Source of the DNA: Sphingobium nicotianae
GTDB lineage: Bacteria; Pseudomonadota; Alphaproteobacteria; Sphingomonadales; Sphingomonadaceae
Length of the DNA: 64,000 nucleotides
Reading direction: 5' to 3'
Assembly (NCBI RefSeq): GCF_018603885.1
Contig: NZ_JAHGAW010000003.1
Coordinates: 308,205-372,204, forward strand
Position numbers and translations under genes: made by a program. The notes beneath the pieces were generated by a model. It was not told where the DNA came from and did no database searches. It saw nothing but the letters and a program-made list of their open reading frames with translations. This document shows, piece by piece, positions 19,077 to 27,350 of the stretch (position 1 is the stretch's first letter; the number at the start of each line of letters is the position of its first letter).

Positions 19077-19155
19077 TGCGCGCACAACGAGTGTAACATT
19101 CCCCGTCTAGGGTGATAGCTATCGCCTGATCTAAACGCTCCGGGGCACATGGAGC

Positions 19156-19638
19156 ATGGGAGCGGGAATGGTCGCCTCTTTCCTTCGCCTCCTTGCGGGA
19201 CGGACACATCGCCCTGCGGCCGCACCCGCAGGGCCGGGTCTCGGCCTGTTCCTGCATGGCCGGAGAGATTTTGCGTTCGACGTGATCAGCGTCGGGCCGT
19301 TCGAAGAGACGCTGCGCGATCTCGCCCCGGCCGGCAAGGCGAACGGGGACCGGCAGGAGTGCATCGCAGCCCTCGTCTGCCGGGATGGCAACCCTCTCCA
19401 GAGAAATACCGTAGCCATCGAGATCGGCGGCCGGACCGTCGGCTATTGTCCGAGCTACCTCGCCACGCAATATCGGGAATGGCTGGAAAAATGGTGCTTC
19501 TCGGCGGCCGGCGTGCTGTGCAACGCCGTCATCGTGCGGCCGCCGGGCCTGGCTGGCGGCCGGTCTTCCACGCCCAGCGTGAAGCTCGACATCGAGTTGC
19601 CCTTCAAGGTGACGACCGTCCACACCCGCTATGGATGA
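19156..19638 (+). CDS. Small HIRAN-like domain protein
   Basis: 160 residues. After a short basic N-terminus (about 1-35) there is one domain resembling HIRAN: FAFDVISVGPFEETLRDL, ECIAALVCRDGNPLQRNTVA and IEIGGRTVGYCPSYLATQY. The arrangement 'NP...(A/V)V.I.G..VGY' is the HIRAN hallmark; HIRAN domains bind DNA ends in helicases and nucleases. Here it is free-standing, without a helicase or nuclease domain. It follows rnr by 79 bp on the same strand and converges with tyrA. ATG at 19168 is an alternative start. Fold assignment is by pattern only. Confidence 0.55.
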   Translation: MGAGMVASFLRLLAGRTHRPAAAPAGPGLGLFLHGRRDFAFDVISVGPFEETLRDLAPAGKANGDRQECIAALVCRDGNPLQRNTVAIEIGGRTVGYCPSYLATQYREWLEKWCFSAAGVLCNAVIVRPPGLAGGRSSTPSVKLDIELPFKVTTVHTRYG

Positions 19639-19690
19639 GGGCCTGACCGCGCTTGTCCGCAGCCGAAACAGACCCGGCCCAGTCGAAGTC

Positions 19691-20599
19691 CTATTCGTGA
19701 TGGCGCCCGAAATCCGGCGCGGCATCATCCTGCCCCTGCTCGATGATCGAGCGGCGAATCGCACGTGTTTTGGAGAAATGATCGAACAATGCCTCGCCGT
19801 CGCCCCAGCGGATCGCGCGCTGGAGCTGGGTCAGATCCTCGGTGAAGCGCTGGAGCATTTCCAGAACGGCGTCCTTGTTTGCCAGGAACACGTCGCGCCA
19901 CATGGTCGGGTCGGAGGCGGCGATGCGGGTGAAGTCACGAAAGCCGCCGGCCGAGAATTTGATCACCTCGCTGCGGGTTACGTCCTCAAGGTCGCTGGCC
20001 GTACCGACGATCGTGTAGGCGATGATATGCGGCAGGTGGCTGGTGATGGCGAGCACAAGGTCATGATGCGCCGGGTCCATCATCTCGATATTGGCGCCGA
20101 TCCGCTTCCACAATTCCTCGACGCGAGCGATCGCGATAGGATCGGTACCCTCAGGCGGCGTCAGGATACACCAGCGGTTTTGGAACAAGGTCGCGAAACC
20201 CGCTTCCGGCCCGCTATTCTCCGTGCCGGCGACGGGATGCGCCGGGACCATCGTAACGTCCGGCAGAACCTCGCGGATCGCCGCGATGATACTTGCCTGA
20301 CAGGAGGCAGTTTCCGACAGGATCGCCTCGGCCGGCAGGTCATCGGCGATCGCCATCGCCGCCGCCTTCATCCCGCCGGGCGGCACGCAGAGGATCACCA
20401 GATCGGCATCGACGACCGACGCGCCTGCCGTATCGGTAATGTCATCGCACAGGTCGATGCGCCGCGCGATCTCGCGTACCTGCGGGCTCGCATCATGGCC
20501 GGTCACGCGCACCGTGGGCAGATAGGCGCGGATAGCATGCGCCAGCGACGAGCCGATCAGGCCGAGGCCGATGATGGTGATGCGCGTGAACGGCATCAT
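19691..20599 (-). CDS. tyrA: Prephenate/arogenate dehydrogenase (TyrA/TyrC)
   Basis: 302 residues. Oxidative decarboxylation of prephenate or arogenate in tyrosine synthesis, NAD(P)-dependent. The Rossmann motif ITIIGLGLIGSSLAHAI is at 6-22; further family stretches are VPAHPVAGTENSGPEAG (His active-site region), SHLPHIIAYTIVG and SAGGFRDFTRIAASDPTMWR. There is no fused chorismate mutase or ACT domain. The start codon overlaps the hisC stop by one base (TGATG), so translation is coupled. The hisC-tyrA order is a known alphaproteobacterial arrangement. Substrate choice (prephenate or arogenate) cannot be decided here. Confidence 0.92.
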   Translation of the reverse strand: MMPFTRITIIGLGLIGSSLAHAIRAYLPTVRVTGHDASPQVREIARRIDLCDDITDTAGASVVDADLVILCVPPGGMKAAAMAIADDLPAEAILSETASCQASIIAAIREVLPDVTMVPAHPVAGTENSGPEAGFATLFQNRWCILTPPEGTDPIAIARVEELWKRIGANIEMMDPAHHDLVLAITSHLPHIIAYTIVGTASDLEDVTRSEVIKFSAGGFRDFTRIAASDPTMWRDVFLANKDAVLEMLQRFTEDLTQLQRAIRWGDGEALFDHFSKTRAIRRSIIEQGQDDAAPDFGRHHE

Positions 20600-21720
20600 C
20601 AGGCGGCGCCGACAATCTTGCGCAGCGCGGCGATGAGACCGGTCATCTCCTCGGGCGTGCCGATGGTGATGCGCAGGCCATGTGGCAGATCCTGCCCCGG
20701 TAGCCAGCGCACGATATAGCCAGCGTCCATCAGGCCCTTGTATGCCGTCTCGGCACTGGTCTCGCCCTCGAACAGGACGAGACTGAAATTCGCCTTCGAT
20801 GGCACGGCGCGCAGGCCCTTGTTGCCGAGCGCGTTGATCTCTGCTTCGAAGCGCGTGCGCCATTCCAGATTATGCGCACGGCTGCGCTCGACGAAATCGC
20901 GGTCATGGAGCGCCGCGATCGCCGCGCGTCCGGCGGCGATGCTGAACGAGAAGGGCTGGCGGATGCGGTTCATCGCATCAATGACAGCGGGGCTACCATA
21001 GCCCCAGCCAACGCGCGCCGACGCCAGGCCGAAAATCTTCGAGAAGGTACGCGTCACCAGAACGTTGGGCTGGGTACGGGCCAGTTCCAGTCCGCCATCG
21101 TCATCCTGCGAATCGAGATATTCCGTATAGGCCTGATCAAGCACCAGCAGCACGTGGCGGGGCAGCCCCGCATGCAGACGGGCAATCTCTGCGCGCGATG
21201 AATAGGTGCCAGTGGGGTTGTTCGGATTGGCGACGAAGACGATGCGCGTCCTGTCCGTCACCCGTGCCAGGATCGCATCGACATCGGTCGCATAATCCTT
21301 GTCCGGCGCCACCACCGGTGTCGCGCCGACGCGGCGGGTCGCGATCGGATAGACCGTAAAACCATAGCGCACATAGATGACCTCGTCGCCCGGCCCGGCA
21401 AAAGCACCGGCCGCCATGTGCAACACTTCGTCGGAGCCGGTGCCGCAAAGGATGCGCTCCGGATCGAGATCATAATGCGCGCCCAATGCCGTGCGCAGCT
21501 CGACTGCGGCACTGTCCGGATAGCGCTCCAGCACCGGCGCAGCCGAGACGAAGGCATCGCGCACGGCCTGCGAGGTACCGAACGGATTCTCGTTGGAGGA
21601 AAGCTTGGCGACGCTGCGCCCGTCGTCCGTCTTGGACTTGCCGGGCACATAGGGTGCGATCGCCATGATCCAGTCCTTGGGGACGGGGGCGTCGGCGGTG
21701 AGGATATCTGTGTCTGTCAT
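20599..21720 (-). CDS. hisC: Histidinol-phosphate / aromatic aminotransferase (class I PLP)
   Basis: 373 residues, PLP-dependent aminotransferase of the HisC branch. Visible: [12 protein letters not shown] near the N-terminus, [40 protein letters not shown], the PLP-lysine region [17 protein letters not shown] and the C-terminal [12 protein letters not shown]. HisC enzymes act in histidine synthesis and often also transaminate phenylpyruvate-type acids; the overlap with tyrA supports an aromatic role as well. It lies apart from the his operon at 29-33 kb. Confidence 0.92.
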   Translation of the reverse strand: MTDTDILTADAPVPKDWIMAIAPYVPGKSKTDDGRSVAKLSSNENPFGTSQAVRDAFVSAAPVLERYPDSAAVELRTALGAHYDLDPERILCGTGSDEVLHMAAGAFAGPGDEVIYVRYGFTVYPIATRRVGATPVVAPDKDYATDVDAILARVTDRTRIVFVANPNNPTGTYSSRAEIARLHAGLPRHVLLVLDQAYTEYLDSQDDDGGLELARTQPNVLVTRTFSKIFGLASARVGWGYGSPAVIDAMNRIRQPFSFSIAAGRAAIAALHDRDFVERSRAHNLEWRTRFEAEINALGNKGLRAVPSKANFSLVLFEGETSAETAYKGLMDAGYIVRWLPGQDLPHGLRITIGTPEEMTGLIAALRKIVGAA

Positions 21721-21774
21721 GGCCTGCGCCTTTAGCGGCGCGCGGGGTGATTGGCAAAGGGCGGCTTTGCGCGG

Positions 21775-22299
21775 TCAGATGCGTCCTGCAAGCCCGGCCA
21801 GCGGCGCCAGCGCCGTTTCGTCCAGCGGTTTGCCGCGATCGGACATCACGTAGGTCTTCCCGCCCCAATCCATTGCGAAGAAGGCAGCGGTGCGTGCGAA
21901 GGGCTCCTCGAAGCCCGGCGGCGGGGTAGGATCCGTGCCGGTAACCACGCACGACAGCGTGCCACCGGCCAGCGCTCGGCCCTCCGGCTGGCGCAGAAGA
22001 TCGGTGAACCGATCGAAGAAGATCTTCATGATCCCGCTCATCGCGTACCAGTAGACCGGCGTCACAAAGATGGTGTGCCGCCGCGCCGCCATGGCCCGCG
22101 CGATCGCGCGGAAATCGTCCCGGTCCAGCGAGCCGCCATAGCGAAACGGCTCGATGCGCCATTCTGCAAGATCGATGACGTCCGCCCGCTCGCCAAGCAA
22201 CCCCTGCAGCCGGCGCACGATCAACATCGTGGTGCCGTCGGCGCGTGCCGATCCTGCAATCACCAGCACGGGTCCGGTATTGTCGATCGCTTCCGTCAC
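21775..22299 (-). CDS. Flavodoxin-fold NAD(P)H-dependent FMN oxidoreductase
   Basis: About 174 residues with GTG at 22299; an upstream in-frame start at 22362 would add 21 residues that overlap the metX promoter region. Fold: the first strand and FMN phosphate loop VLVIAGSARADGTTM, then FVTPVYWYAMSGIMKIFFDR, which is typical of the NADPH-dependent FMN reductase/flavodoxin_2 superfamily, and a C-terminal helix. It probably reduces FMN or quinone-like substrates in the cytoplasm. It follows the hisC-tyrA direction but its stop is 54 bp from the hisC start, and it is divergent from metX. Confidence 0.8.
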   Translation of the reverse strand: MTEAIDNTGPVLVIAGSARADGTTMLIVRRLQGLLGERADVIDLAEWRIEPFRYGGSLDRDDFRAIARAMAARRHTIFVTPVYWYAMSGIMKIFFDRFTDLLRQPEGRALAGGTLSCVVTGTDPTPPPGFEEPFARTAAFFAMDWGGKTYVMSDRGKPLDETALAPLAGLAGRI

Positions 22300-22391
22300 A
22301 AAGCCGTTGAACCTGCCCACCCGCTGCCCGTCAATCCCACAAAAGTGCCCACCGATTGACAAGCCCTGCGCATCGGCTCAATCGCTGGGCC

Positions 22392-23537
22392 ATGTCCGTG
22401 CAGAGCGACATCGCCGCCGCCGCGACCGACCAGCGCTTCGGCCTGCGCCGGACCGTCCGGCTGCCCGGACCGCTGAAGCTCGACGGCGGCGGGGCGCTGG
22501 CGCCCGTCGACATCGCGTACGAGACCTATGGCAGCCTGAATGCCGATGGCAGCAACGCCATCCTGATCTGCCACGCGCTGACCGGCGACCAGTTCGTCGC
22601 CTCGAGCCATCCGGTGACGGGCAAACCGGGCTGGTGGACCCGCGCTGTCGGGCCGGACAAGCCGATCGACCCGGATCGTCATTTCATCATTTGCGCCAAT
22701 GTACTGGGAAGCTGCCTCGGTTCCTCGGGTCCGGCCAGCGTCGACCCGGTAATCGGCGTGCCCTACGCGATGCGCTTCCCGGTCATCACCATCGCCGACA
22801 TGGTGCGCGCGCAGGCAATGCTGCTCGATCATCTCGGGGTGGCGAAGCTGGAAGCCGTCATCGGCGGATCGATGGGCGGGATGCAGGCGCTCGCCTGGCC
22901 AACGATTTTCCCCGATCGGGTGCGCGGCGCCATCGTCATCGCCTCGACCGCGCGGCACAGCGCGCAGAACATCGCTTTCCACGAGGTCGGGCGCCAGGCG
23001 ATCATGGCCGATCCGCGCTGGCGGGGCGGTAATTATTATGCCGATGGCGACGCGCCCGCAGCGGGCCTCGCCGTGGCGCGCATGGCCGCGCACATCACCT
23101 ATCTCTCCGAGGCAGGCCTCACCGAGAAGTTCGGGCGGCGGCTGCAGGGGCGCGACAGCAAGACCTTCGGTTTCGACGCCGATTTTCAGGTCGAGAGCTA
23201 TCTGCGCCACCAGGGCATCAGCTTCGTCGAGCGGTTCGATGCCAACTCCTATCTCTACATCACACGCGCAACCGACTATTTCGATCTCGCCGAGGATCAT
23301 GACGGCAGCCTCGCGCTCGCCTTCGGGCGGACGCGGGCGCGCTTCTGCCTGATCAGTTTCGACACCGACTGGCTCTATCCCACGCGGGAATCGCGCAACA
23401 TCGTCCATGCGCTGCATGCAGCCGGGCGCGAGGCGAGCTTCGTCGAGCTGGCCAGCCCCTTCGGCCATGACGCCTTCCTCCTGGAGGCGCCGGAGATGAA
23501 CCGGGTCATCGACGGGTTCCTGCGGGCCGGCGAATGA
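22392..23537 (+). CDS. metX: Homoserine O-acetyltransferase
   Basis: 381 residues, alpha/beta-hydrolase fold. Transfers acetyl (some members succinyl) to homoserine, the first step toward methionine. The nucleophile elbow is in [21 protein letters not shown] carries the catalytic Asp region and [11 protein letters not shown] the His. [20 protein letters not shown] is the conserved N-terminal stretch. ATG at 22392 was chosen since it follows the intergenic region and leads into MSVQSDIA. First gene of a three-gene overlapping operon metX-GNAT-metW. Confidence 0.95.
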   Translation: MSVQSDIAAAATDQRFGLRRTVRLPGPLKLDGGGALAPVDIAYETYGSLNADGSNAILICHALTGDQFVASSHPVTGKPGWWTRAVGPDKPIDPDRHFIICANVLGSCLGSSGPASVDPVIGVPYAMRFPVITIADMVRAQAMLLDHLGVAKLEAVIGGSMGGMQALAWPTIFPDRVRGAIVIASTARHSAQNIAFHEVGRQAIMADPRWRGGNYYADGDAPAAGLAVARMAAHITYLSEAGLTEKFGRRLQGRDSKTFGFDADFQVESYLRHQGISFVERFDANSYLYITRATDYFDLAEDHDGSLALAFGRTRARFCLISFDTDWLYPTRESRNIVHALHAAGREASFVELASPFGHDAFLLEAPEMNRVIDGFLRAGE

Positions 23538-23968
23538 TCACGCTCTCTGACGAAAAGCCGCGGCTCGACGTCGCGCGCATCCACGACTGGCTCGCATCCA
23601 GCTATTGGTCGCCCGGCATCGCACGCGAGATCGTCGAGCGGGCCATCGCCGGCTCGCATTGCCTTGGCGCCTACGATGCGGACGGCGCGCAGATCGGCTT
23701 CGCGCGGATGATTACCGATCATGCGACGTTCGCCTGGCTTGCCGACGTCTGGGTCGACGAGCCGGCGCGGGGCCAGGGGCTCGGACGGCGCATGGTCGGC
23801 TGGTTCCTCGACCATCCCGATTTTCAGGGCCTGCGCCGCATTGGCCTGACCACGGCGGATGCCCACGGCGTCTATGCCGCGCTCGGCTTCAACGCGCTGA
23901 TGCGGCCCGATCGCTACATGGAGCGGTTCGCGTCGGATTTCGCCAGCATGCTGAGCCAGGCGTCGTGA
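23534..23968 (+). CDS. GNAT-family N-acetyltransferase inside the metX-metW operon
   Basis: 144 residues. GNAT core: [20 protein letters not shown], the acetyl-CoA loop [17 protein letters not shown] and [20 protein letters not shown] near the end. The start overlaps the metX stop by 4 bp (ATGA) and its stop overlaps the metW GTG start by 4 bp, so all three are translationally coupled. In most alphaproteobacteria metX and metW are direct neighbours, so the insertion is notable. The substrate is unknown; an N-acetylation role linked to methionine supply is speculation. Confidence 0.88.
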   Translation: MITLSDEKPRLDVARIHDWLASSYWSPGIAREIVERAIAGSHCLGAYDADGAQIGFARMITDHATFAWLADVWVDEPARGQGLGRRMVGWFLDHPDFQGLRRIGLTTADAHGVYAALGFNALMRPDRYMERFASDFASMLSQAS

Positions 23969-24558
23969 CCGATACGCTGCGCCCAGATCTGGCGCTCATC
24001 GCCCGACATGTCGCGCGCGGCGCGCGGGTGCTCGATGTCGGCTGCGGGGACGGCGCGCTGATGGCGGCGCTGCGCGATTCTGCCGGAGCGGACGTGCGCG
24101 GGCTGGAGATCGACCCTGCCAATGTCGCCAGCGCCGTGGCGCGCGGCCTCTCGGTGGTGCAAGGGGACGCCGACACGGATCTGAGCTATTATCCCGACAA
24201 CAGCTTCCATTACGCCATCCTCAGCCAGACCTTGCAGACCACGCGCCGGCCGGACAAGGTCGTTCAGGAATTGCTGCGTATCGGCAAGCAGGCCTTCGTC
24301 TCCTTCCCCAATTTCGCGCATTGGCGCGGGCGCTTCTCCCTGCTGTTCGGCGGGCGCATGCCGGTCAACAAGATCCTGCCGCATCTCTGGTACGACACGC
24401 CCAACATCCATCATGTGACCATCGACGACTTCCGCGCGATGGTGCGCGAGCATGGCTGGAAGATCGACGGACAATGGTTCCTCAATGGCGGACGCGAGAC
24501 CGGCTCGACCAACGCCAATCTCTTCGCCGAGCATGCGGTGTTTCTGCTGCGGGGATAA
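23965..24558 (+). CDS. metW: Methionine biosynthesis protein MetW
   Basis: 197 residues, GTG start at 23965 overlapping the preceding stop (GTGA). SAM-dependent methyltransferase fold with motif I LDVGCGDGALMAAL. Also visible are MetW-specific stretches: GLEIDPANVASAVARGLSVV, QTLQTTRRPDKVVQELLRIG and FPNFAHWRGRFSLLFGGRMP. MetW is needed with MetX for homoserine acetyltransferase function in several alphaproteobacteria. The ATG-less start is fixed by the overlap and by the absence of other candidates. Confidence 0.93.
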   Translation: MTDTLRPDLALIARHVARGARVLDVGCGDGALMAALRDSAGADVRGLEIDPANVASAVARGLSVVQGDADTDLSYYPDNSFHYAILSQTLQTTRRPDKVVQELLRIGKQAFVSFPNFAHWRGRFSLLFGGRMPVNKILPHLWYDTPNIHHVTIDDFRAMVREHGWKIDGQWFLNGGRETGSTNANLFAEHAVFLLRG

Positions 24559-24650
24559 TTCTTCCGCTCACGGGCTGGCAAAATCGGGCCTGTCCGTGCA
24601 TAGGACACCACCCGGTTAATAATAGCAAGCAAACGATCAGGCCGAATCCC

Positions 24651-25901
24651 ATGTCCGCCGAGACAAAGCCCTTCCCGATGCGCGACCGCGAATTCGTGGC
24701 GCTGATGGCGTCAATCATGGCGCTGAACGCGCTGGCCATCGACGCGATGCTGCCGGCCTTTCCGGCGATCCGCGCGGCCCTGCATGTCACCAATCCCAAC
24801 AACATGCAGTATATGATCTCGACCTACATGATGGCCAACGCGGTGGGCTCGCTGGTCGCTGGCCCGCTCTCGGACCGGTTCGGGCGCCGGCCGATGCTGC
24901 TGCTATCCATCGCATTTTCGGCGATCGGGGGCCTCGCCAGCGGCATCTCGCCGACCTACGAGATTCTGCTGACGATGCGCGCGGTCCATGGCTTCTTCGC
25001 CGCAGGTCTTGGCGTGCTCGCCGTGTCGGTGATCCGGGACCGCTTCGCCGGCGACCAGATGGCGCGGCTGATGAGTCTCATCATTATCGTGTTCATGCTC
25101 GTGCCGGTGCTCGCGCCGTCGATCGGCCAGCTCGTTCTCGAGGTGGCAAGCTGGCGCAAGATCTTCCATGTCCTCGCCGTCGCCGCGGCCATGGTCTTCA
25201 CCTGGGCCTGGTTCCGGCTGCCCGAGACGCTGCATGCCGAGTATCGTCAGCCCATCGCGATCCCGACCATCGCGCGCAACTGGTTGAGCTGCCTCACCGA
25301 TCGGCAGGGCGTCGGCTATATGCTGGGTGCCAGCCTCATGATGGGCGGCATGTTCGGCTTCCTGAACAGCTCGCAGCAGATCTTCTACGACGTGTTCCAC
25401 GCGGCCGATGTCTTCCCGATCGCCTTCGCCTGCGTCGCGGGGTCGATGGGCCTGGCCAATTTCTCGAACAGCCGCATCGTCGAGCGGTTCGGCGCGCGCC
25501 GCGTGTCTCACACCGCATTGCTCGGCTTCATCACCCTGAGCCTGCTCCAGCTCCTTGCGAGCCGGCTTCACCCCGAGCCGCTGGTCCTCTTCGTCGCGCT
25601 GGTCGCGATCAACATGGGCATGGTCGGCTTCACAGGATCGAATTTCGGCTCGATCGCCATGGAGCCCTTCGGCCGGATCGCCGGCTCGGCCGCCAGTTTC
25701 CAGAGCTTCGCGCGCATGGCGCTGGCGACAGCGATCGGCGCGATGACTGGCCAACGCTTCGACGGCACCACCGGGCCGCTCGCGCAGGGCTTCTTCGTGA
25801 CCGGCCTCATCGCGCTCGGCTTCATCCTGTGGGCGGAAAAGGGGAAGCTGTTCACGCGGCCCCGCCTCGCCGGGCTGCGGCCCAATCATCCGACGCCCTG
25901 A
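24651..25901 (+). CDS. MFS multidrug transporter, Bcr/CflA type
   Basis: 416 residues with twelve membrane segments. MSAETKPFPMRDREFVAL leads into the first helix; the Bcr/CflA signature ALNALAIDAMLPAFPAI is in helix 1 and the MFS loop 2-3 motif GPLSDRFGRRPMLL follows. Proton-driven efflux of drugs or metabolites is the usual role. ATG at 24651; the longer frame only overlaps metW. The 92-bp gap from metW suggests a separate promoter. Confidence 0.9.
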   Translation: MSAETKPFPMRDREFVALMASIMALNALAIDAMLPAFPAIRAALHVTNPNNMQYMISTYMMANAVGSLVAGPLSDRFGRRPMLLLSIAFSAIGGLASGISPTYEILLTMRAVHGFFAAGLGVLAVSVIRDRFAGDQMARLMSLIIIVFMLVPVLAPSIGQLVLEVASWRKIFHVLAVAAAMVFTWAWFRLPETLHAEYRQPIAIPTIARNWLSCLTDRQGVGYMLGASLMMGGMFGFLNSSQQIFYDVFHAADVFPIAFACVAGSMGLANFSNSRIVERFGARRVSHTALLGFITLSLLQLLASRLHPEPLVLFVALVAINMGMVGFTGSNFGSIAMEPFGRIAGSAASFQSFARMALATAIGAMTGQRFDGTTGPLAQGFFVTGLIALGFILWAEKGKLFTRPRLAGLRPNHPTP

Positions 25902-26048
25902 GGCACGGCCTTTTCTGACTTCGTGCGTCCGCGCAGCGAATGCTGGACCTATCCTGGATTTCTGGTGATCGAGGCCCGTTTTGCGGCGTTGGCGCCCCGC
26001 GCGTCCCGTCGTCGTTCCGGCTCGGTATGGCGCACGTTCCGAATTCAT

Positions 26049-26090
26049 CACATATAAAGCTTTTTATATATAAAGATTACTTTATATGTG
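26049..26090. promoter_or_regulatory. AT-rich palindromic operator/promoter upstream of the MetE-like gene
   Basis: Perfect 11-bp arms CACATATAAAG (26049-26059) and CTTTATATGTG (26080-26090) surround a 20-nt AT-rich spacer that itself contains a further TATATAAAG. The arms lie 28-69 bp before the ATG in otherwise GC-rich DNA. It looks like two or three half-sites of an ArsR-family SahR/MetR-type methionine-cycle regulator, and may also contain the -10 region. The repeat is seen; the regulator is inferred. Confidence 0.55.
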
Positions 26091-26117
26091 CTGCTTCCAC
26101 AGCATCGGAGAGAGACG

Positions 26118-27260
26118 ATGAAGCACGACAAGATTGATGCGGGCACGAAAGCGAAGCCCCCCTTCCACGCCGATCATGTCGGCAGTTTTCTGCGCCCGCG
26201 GGCCCTGATCGAGGCGCGTGATGCCCGTCAGGCCGGCACCATCGACGCAGCCGCGCTGCGCGCCGTCGAGGATGAGGCGATTCGCGACATCGCCGCCTAT
26301 CAGGAGAGCCTCGGCCTCAAGGCGATCACCGATGGCGAGTTCCGCCGGAAGTTCTTCCACACCGATTTCCTGCTCCAGCTCGACGGCATCGAGGAGCAAG
26401 GCGGCATGGAAGTCCAGTTCCAGAATGCCATCGGCAAGGACGTCCATTTCGCGCCGCCCAAGATGGTCGTGGTCGGCAAGATCGCGCATGCCAGGCCAAT
26501 CCAGCGCGCCGATTACGAGTATCTGGCGAGCGTCACGCGCGAGACCGCCAAGGTCACGATCCCCTCGCCCACCATGCTGCACTTCCGCGCCGGCCGCGAA
26601 GGCATCAGCGAGGCGGTCTATCCGGACATGAAGGACTTCTTCGCGGACGTCGCCTCGGCCTATCAGGAAGAAGTCGCCGATCTCGCCGCCGCCGGCTGCC
26701 GCTACCTGCAGCTCGACGACACCAACCTTGCTTATCTGTGCGACGACAAGCAGCGCGAGAATGCCCGCAAGCGCGGCCTCGATCCCGATGACCTGCCGCG
26801 CCATTATGCCAAGATGATCAACGATGCGCTGGCAACCGCGCCGGCCGACATGTTCACCGCCATGCATCTGTGCCGGGGCAATTTCCGCTCCAGCTGGGCG
26901 GCCGAGGGCGGCTATGAGCCGGTCGCGGAGATCATGTTCAACGAGGTCGGCATCGACAGTTTCCTGCTGGAATATGACGATGCGCGTTCGGGCGATTTCG
27001 CGCCGCTGCGCTTCGTGCCCAAGGGCAAGCAGGTCGTGCTCGGCCTCGTCACCACCAAGCTCGGCGAACTGGAGACGCGCGACGAGATCCTGCGCCGCAT
27101 CGAGGAGGCCGCCAAGTTCTGCCCGATCGACCAGCTCGCGCTCTCGCCGCAGTGCGGCTTCGCCTCGACGGTTCATGGCAACGATATCGCCTTCGAGCAG
27201 CAGACCGCCAAGATGCAGCTCGTCATGGACGTCGCCGCCGAGGTTTGGGGCGCGGACTGA
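26118..27260 (+). CDS. MetE C-terminal-like cobalamin-independent methionine synthase family protein
   Basis: 380 residues, a single zinc-dependent TIM-barrel domain. PFHADHVGSFLRPRALIEAR at the N-terminus, KAITDGEFRRKFFHTDFLLQ, CRYLQLDDTNLAYLC, FTAMHLCRGNFRSSW (His and Cys of the zinc site), VLGLVTTKLGELETRDEI and LALSPQCGFASTVHG (second Cys) fit the family. Full MetE has two barrels (about 750 residues); this is the single-barrel type, which may methylate homocysteine with another methyl donor rather than folate. An AT-rich palindrome precedes it and a strong terminator follows. Confidence 0.88.
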   Translation: MKHDKIDAGTKAKPPFHADHVGSFLRPRALIEARDARQAGTIDAAALRAVEDEAIRDIAAYQESLGLKAITDGEFRRKFFHTDFLLQLDGIEEQGGMEVQFQNAIGKDVHFAPPKMVVVGKIAHARPIQRADYEYLASVTRETAKVTIPSPTMLHFRAGREGISEAVYPDMKDFFADVASAYQEEVADLAAAGCRYLQLDDTNLAYLCDDKQRENARKRGLDPDDLPRHYAKMINDALATAPADMFTAMHLCRGNFRSSWAAEGGYEPVAEIMFNEVGIDSFLLEYDDARSGDFAPLRFVPKGKQVVLGLVTTKLGELETRDEILRRIEEAAKFCPIDQLALSPQCGFASTVHGNDIAFEQQTAKMQLVMDVAAEVWGAD

Positions 27261-27301
27261 TCCTTCGGCCAGCGCCCTGATCCGCGGGCGAGACAAAGAA
27301 C

Positions 27302-27330
27302 AGGGCCGCCCGATCCAGTCGGGCGGCCCT
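27302..27330 (+). terminator. Rho-independent terminator after the MetE-like gene
   Basis: AGGGCCGCCCGA (27302-27313) and TCGGGCGGCCCT (27319-27330) form a perfect 12-bp stem with a 5-nt loop, followed by TTTCTGTTCT. It lies between two convergent genes and probably serves both. Confidence 0.85.
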
Positions 27331-27350
27331 TTCTGTTCTGGCTCTTCTAA

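Noticed and set aside
24903..26051. 382-codon minus-strand frame opposite the MFS transporter
   Set aside because: Antisense shadow; charged low-complexity product with no recognisable domain.
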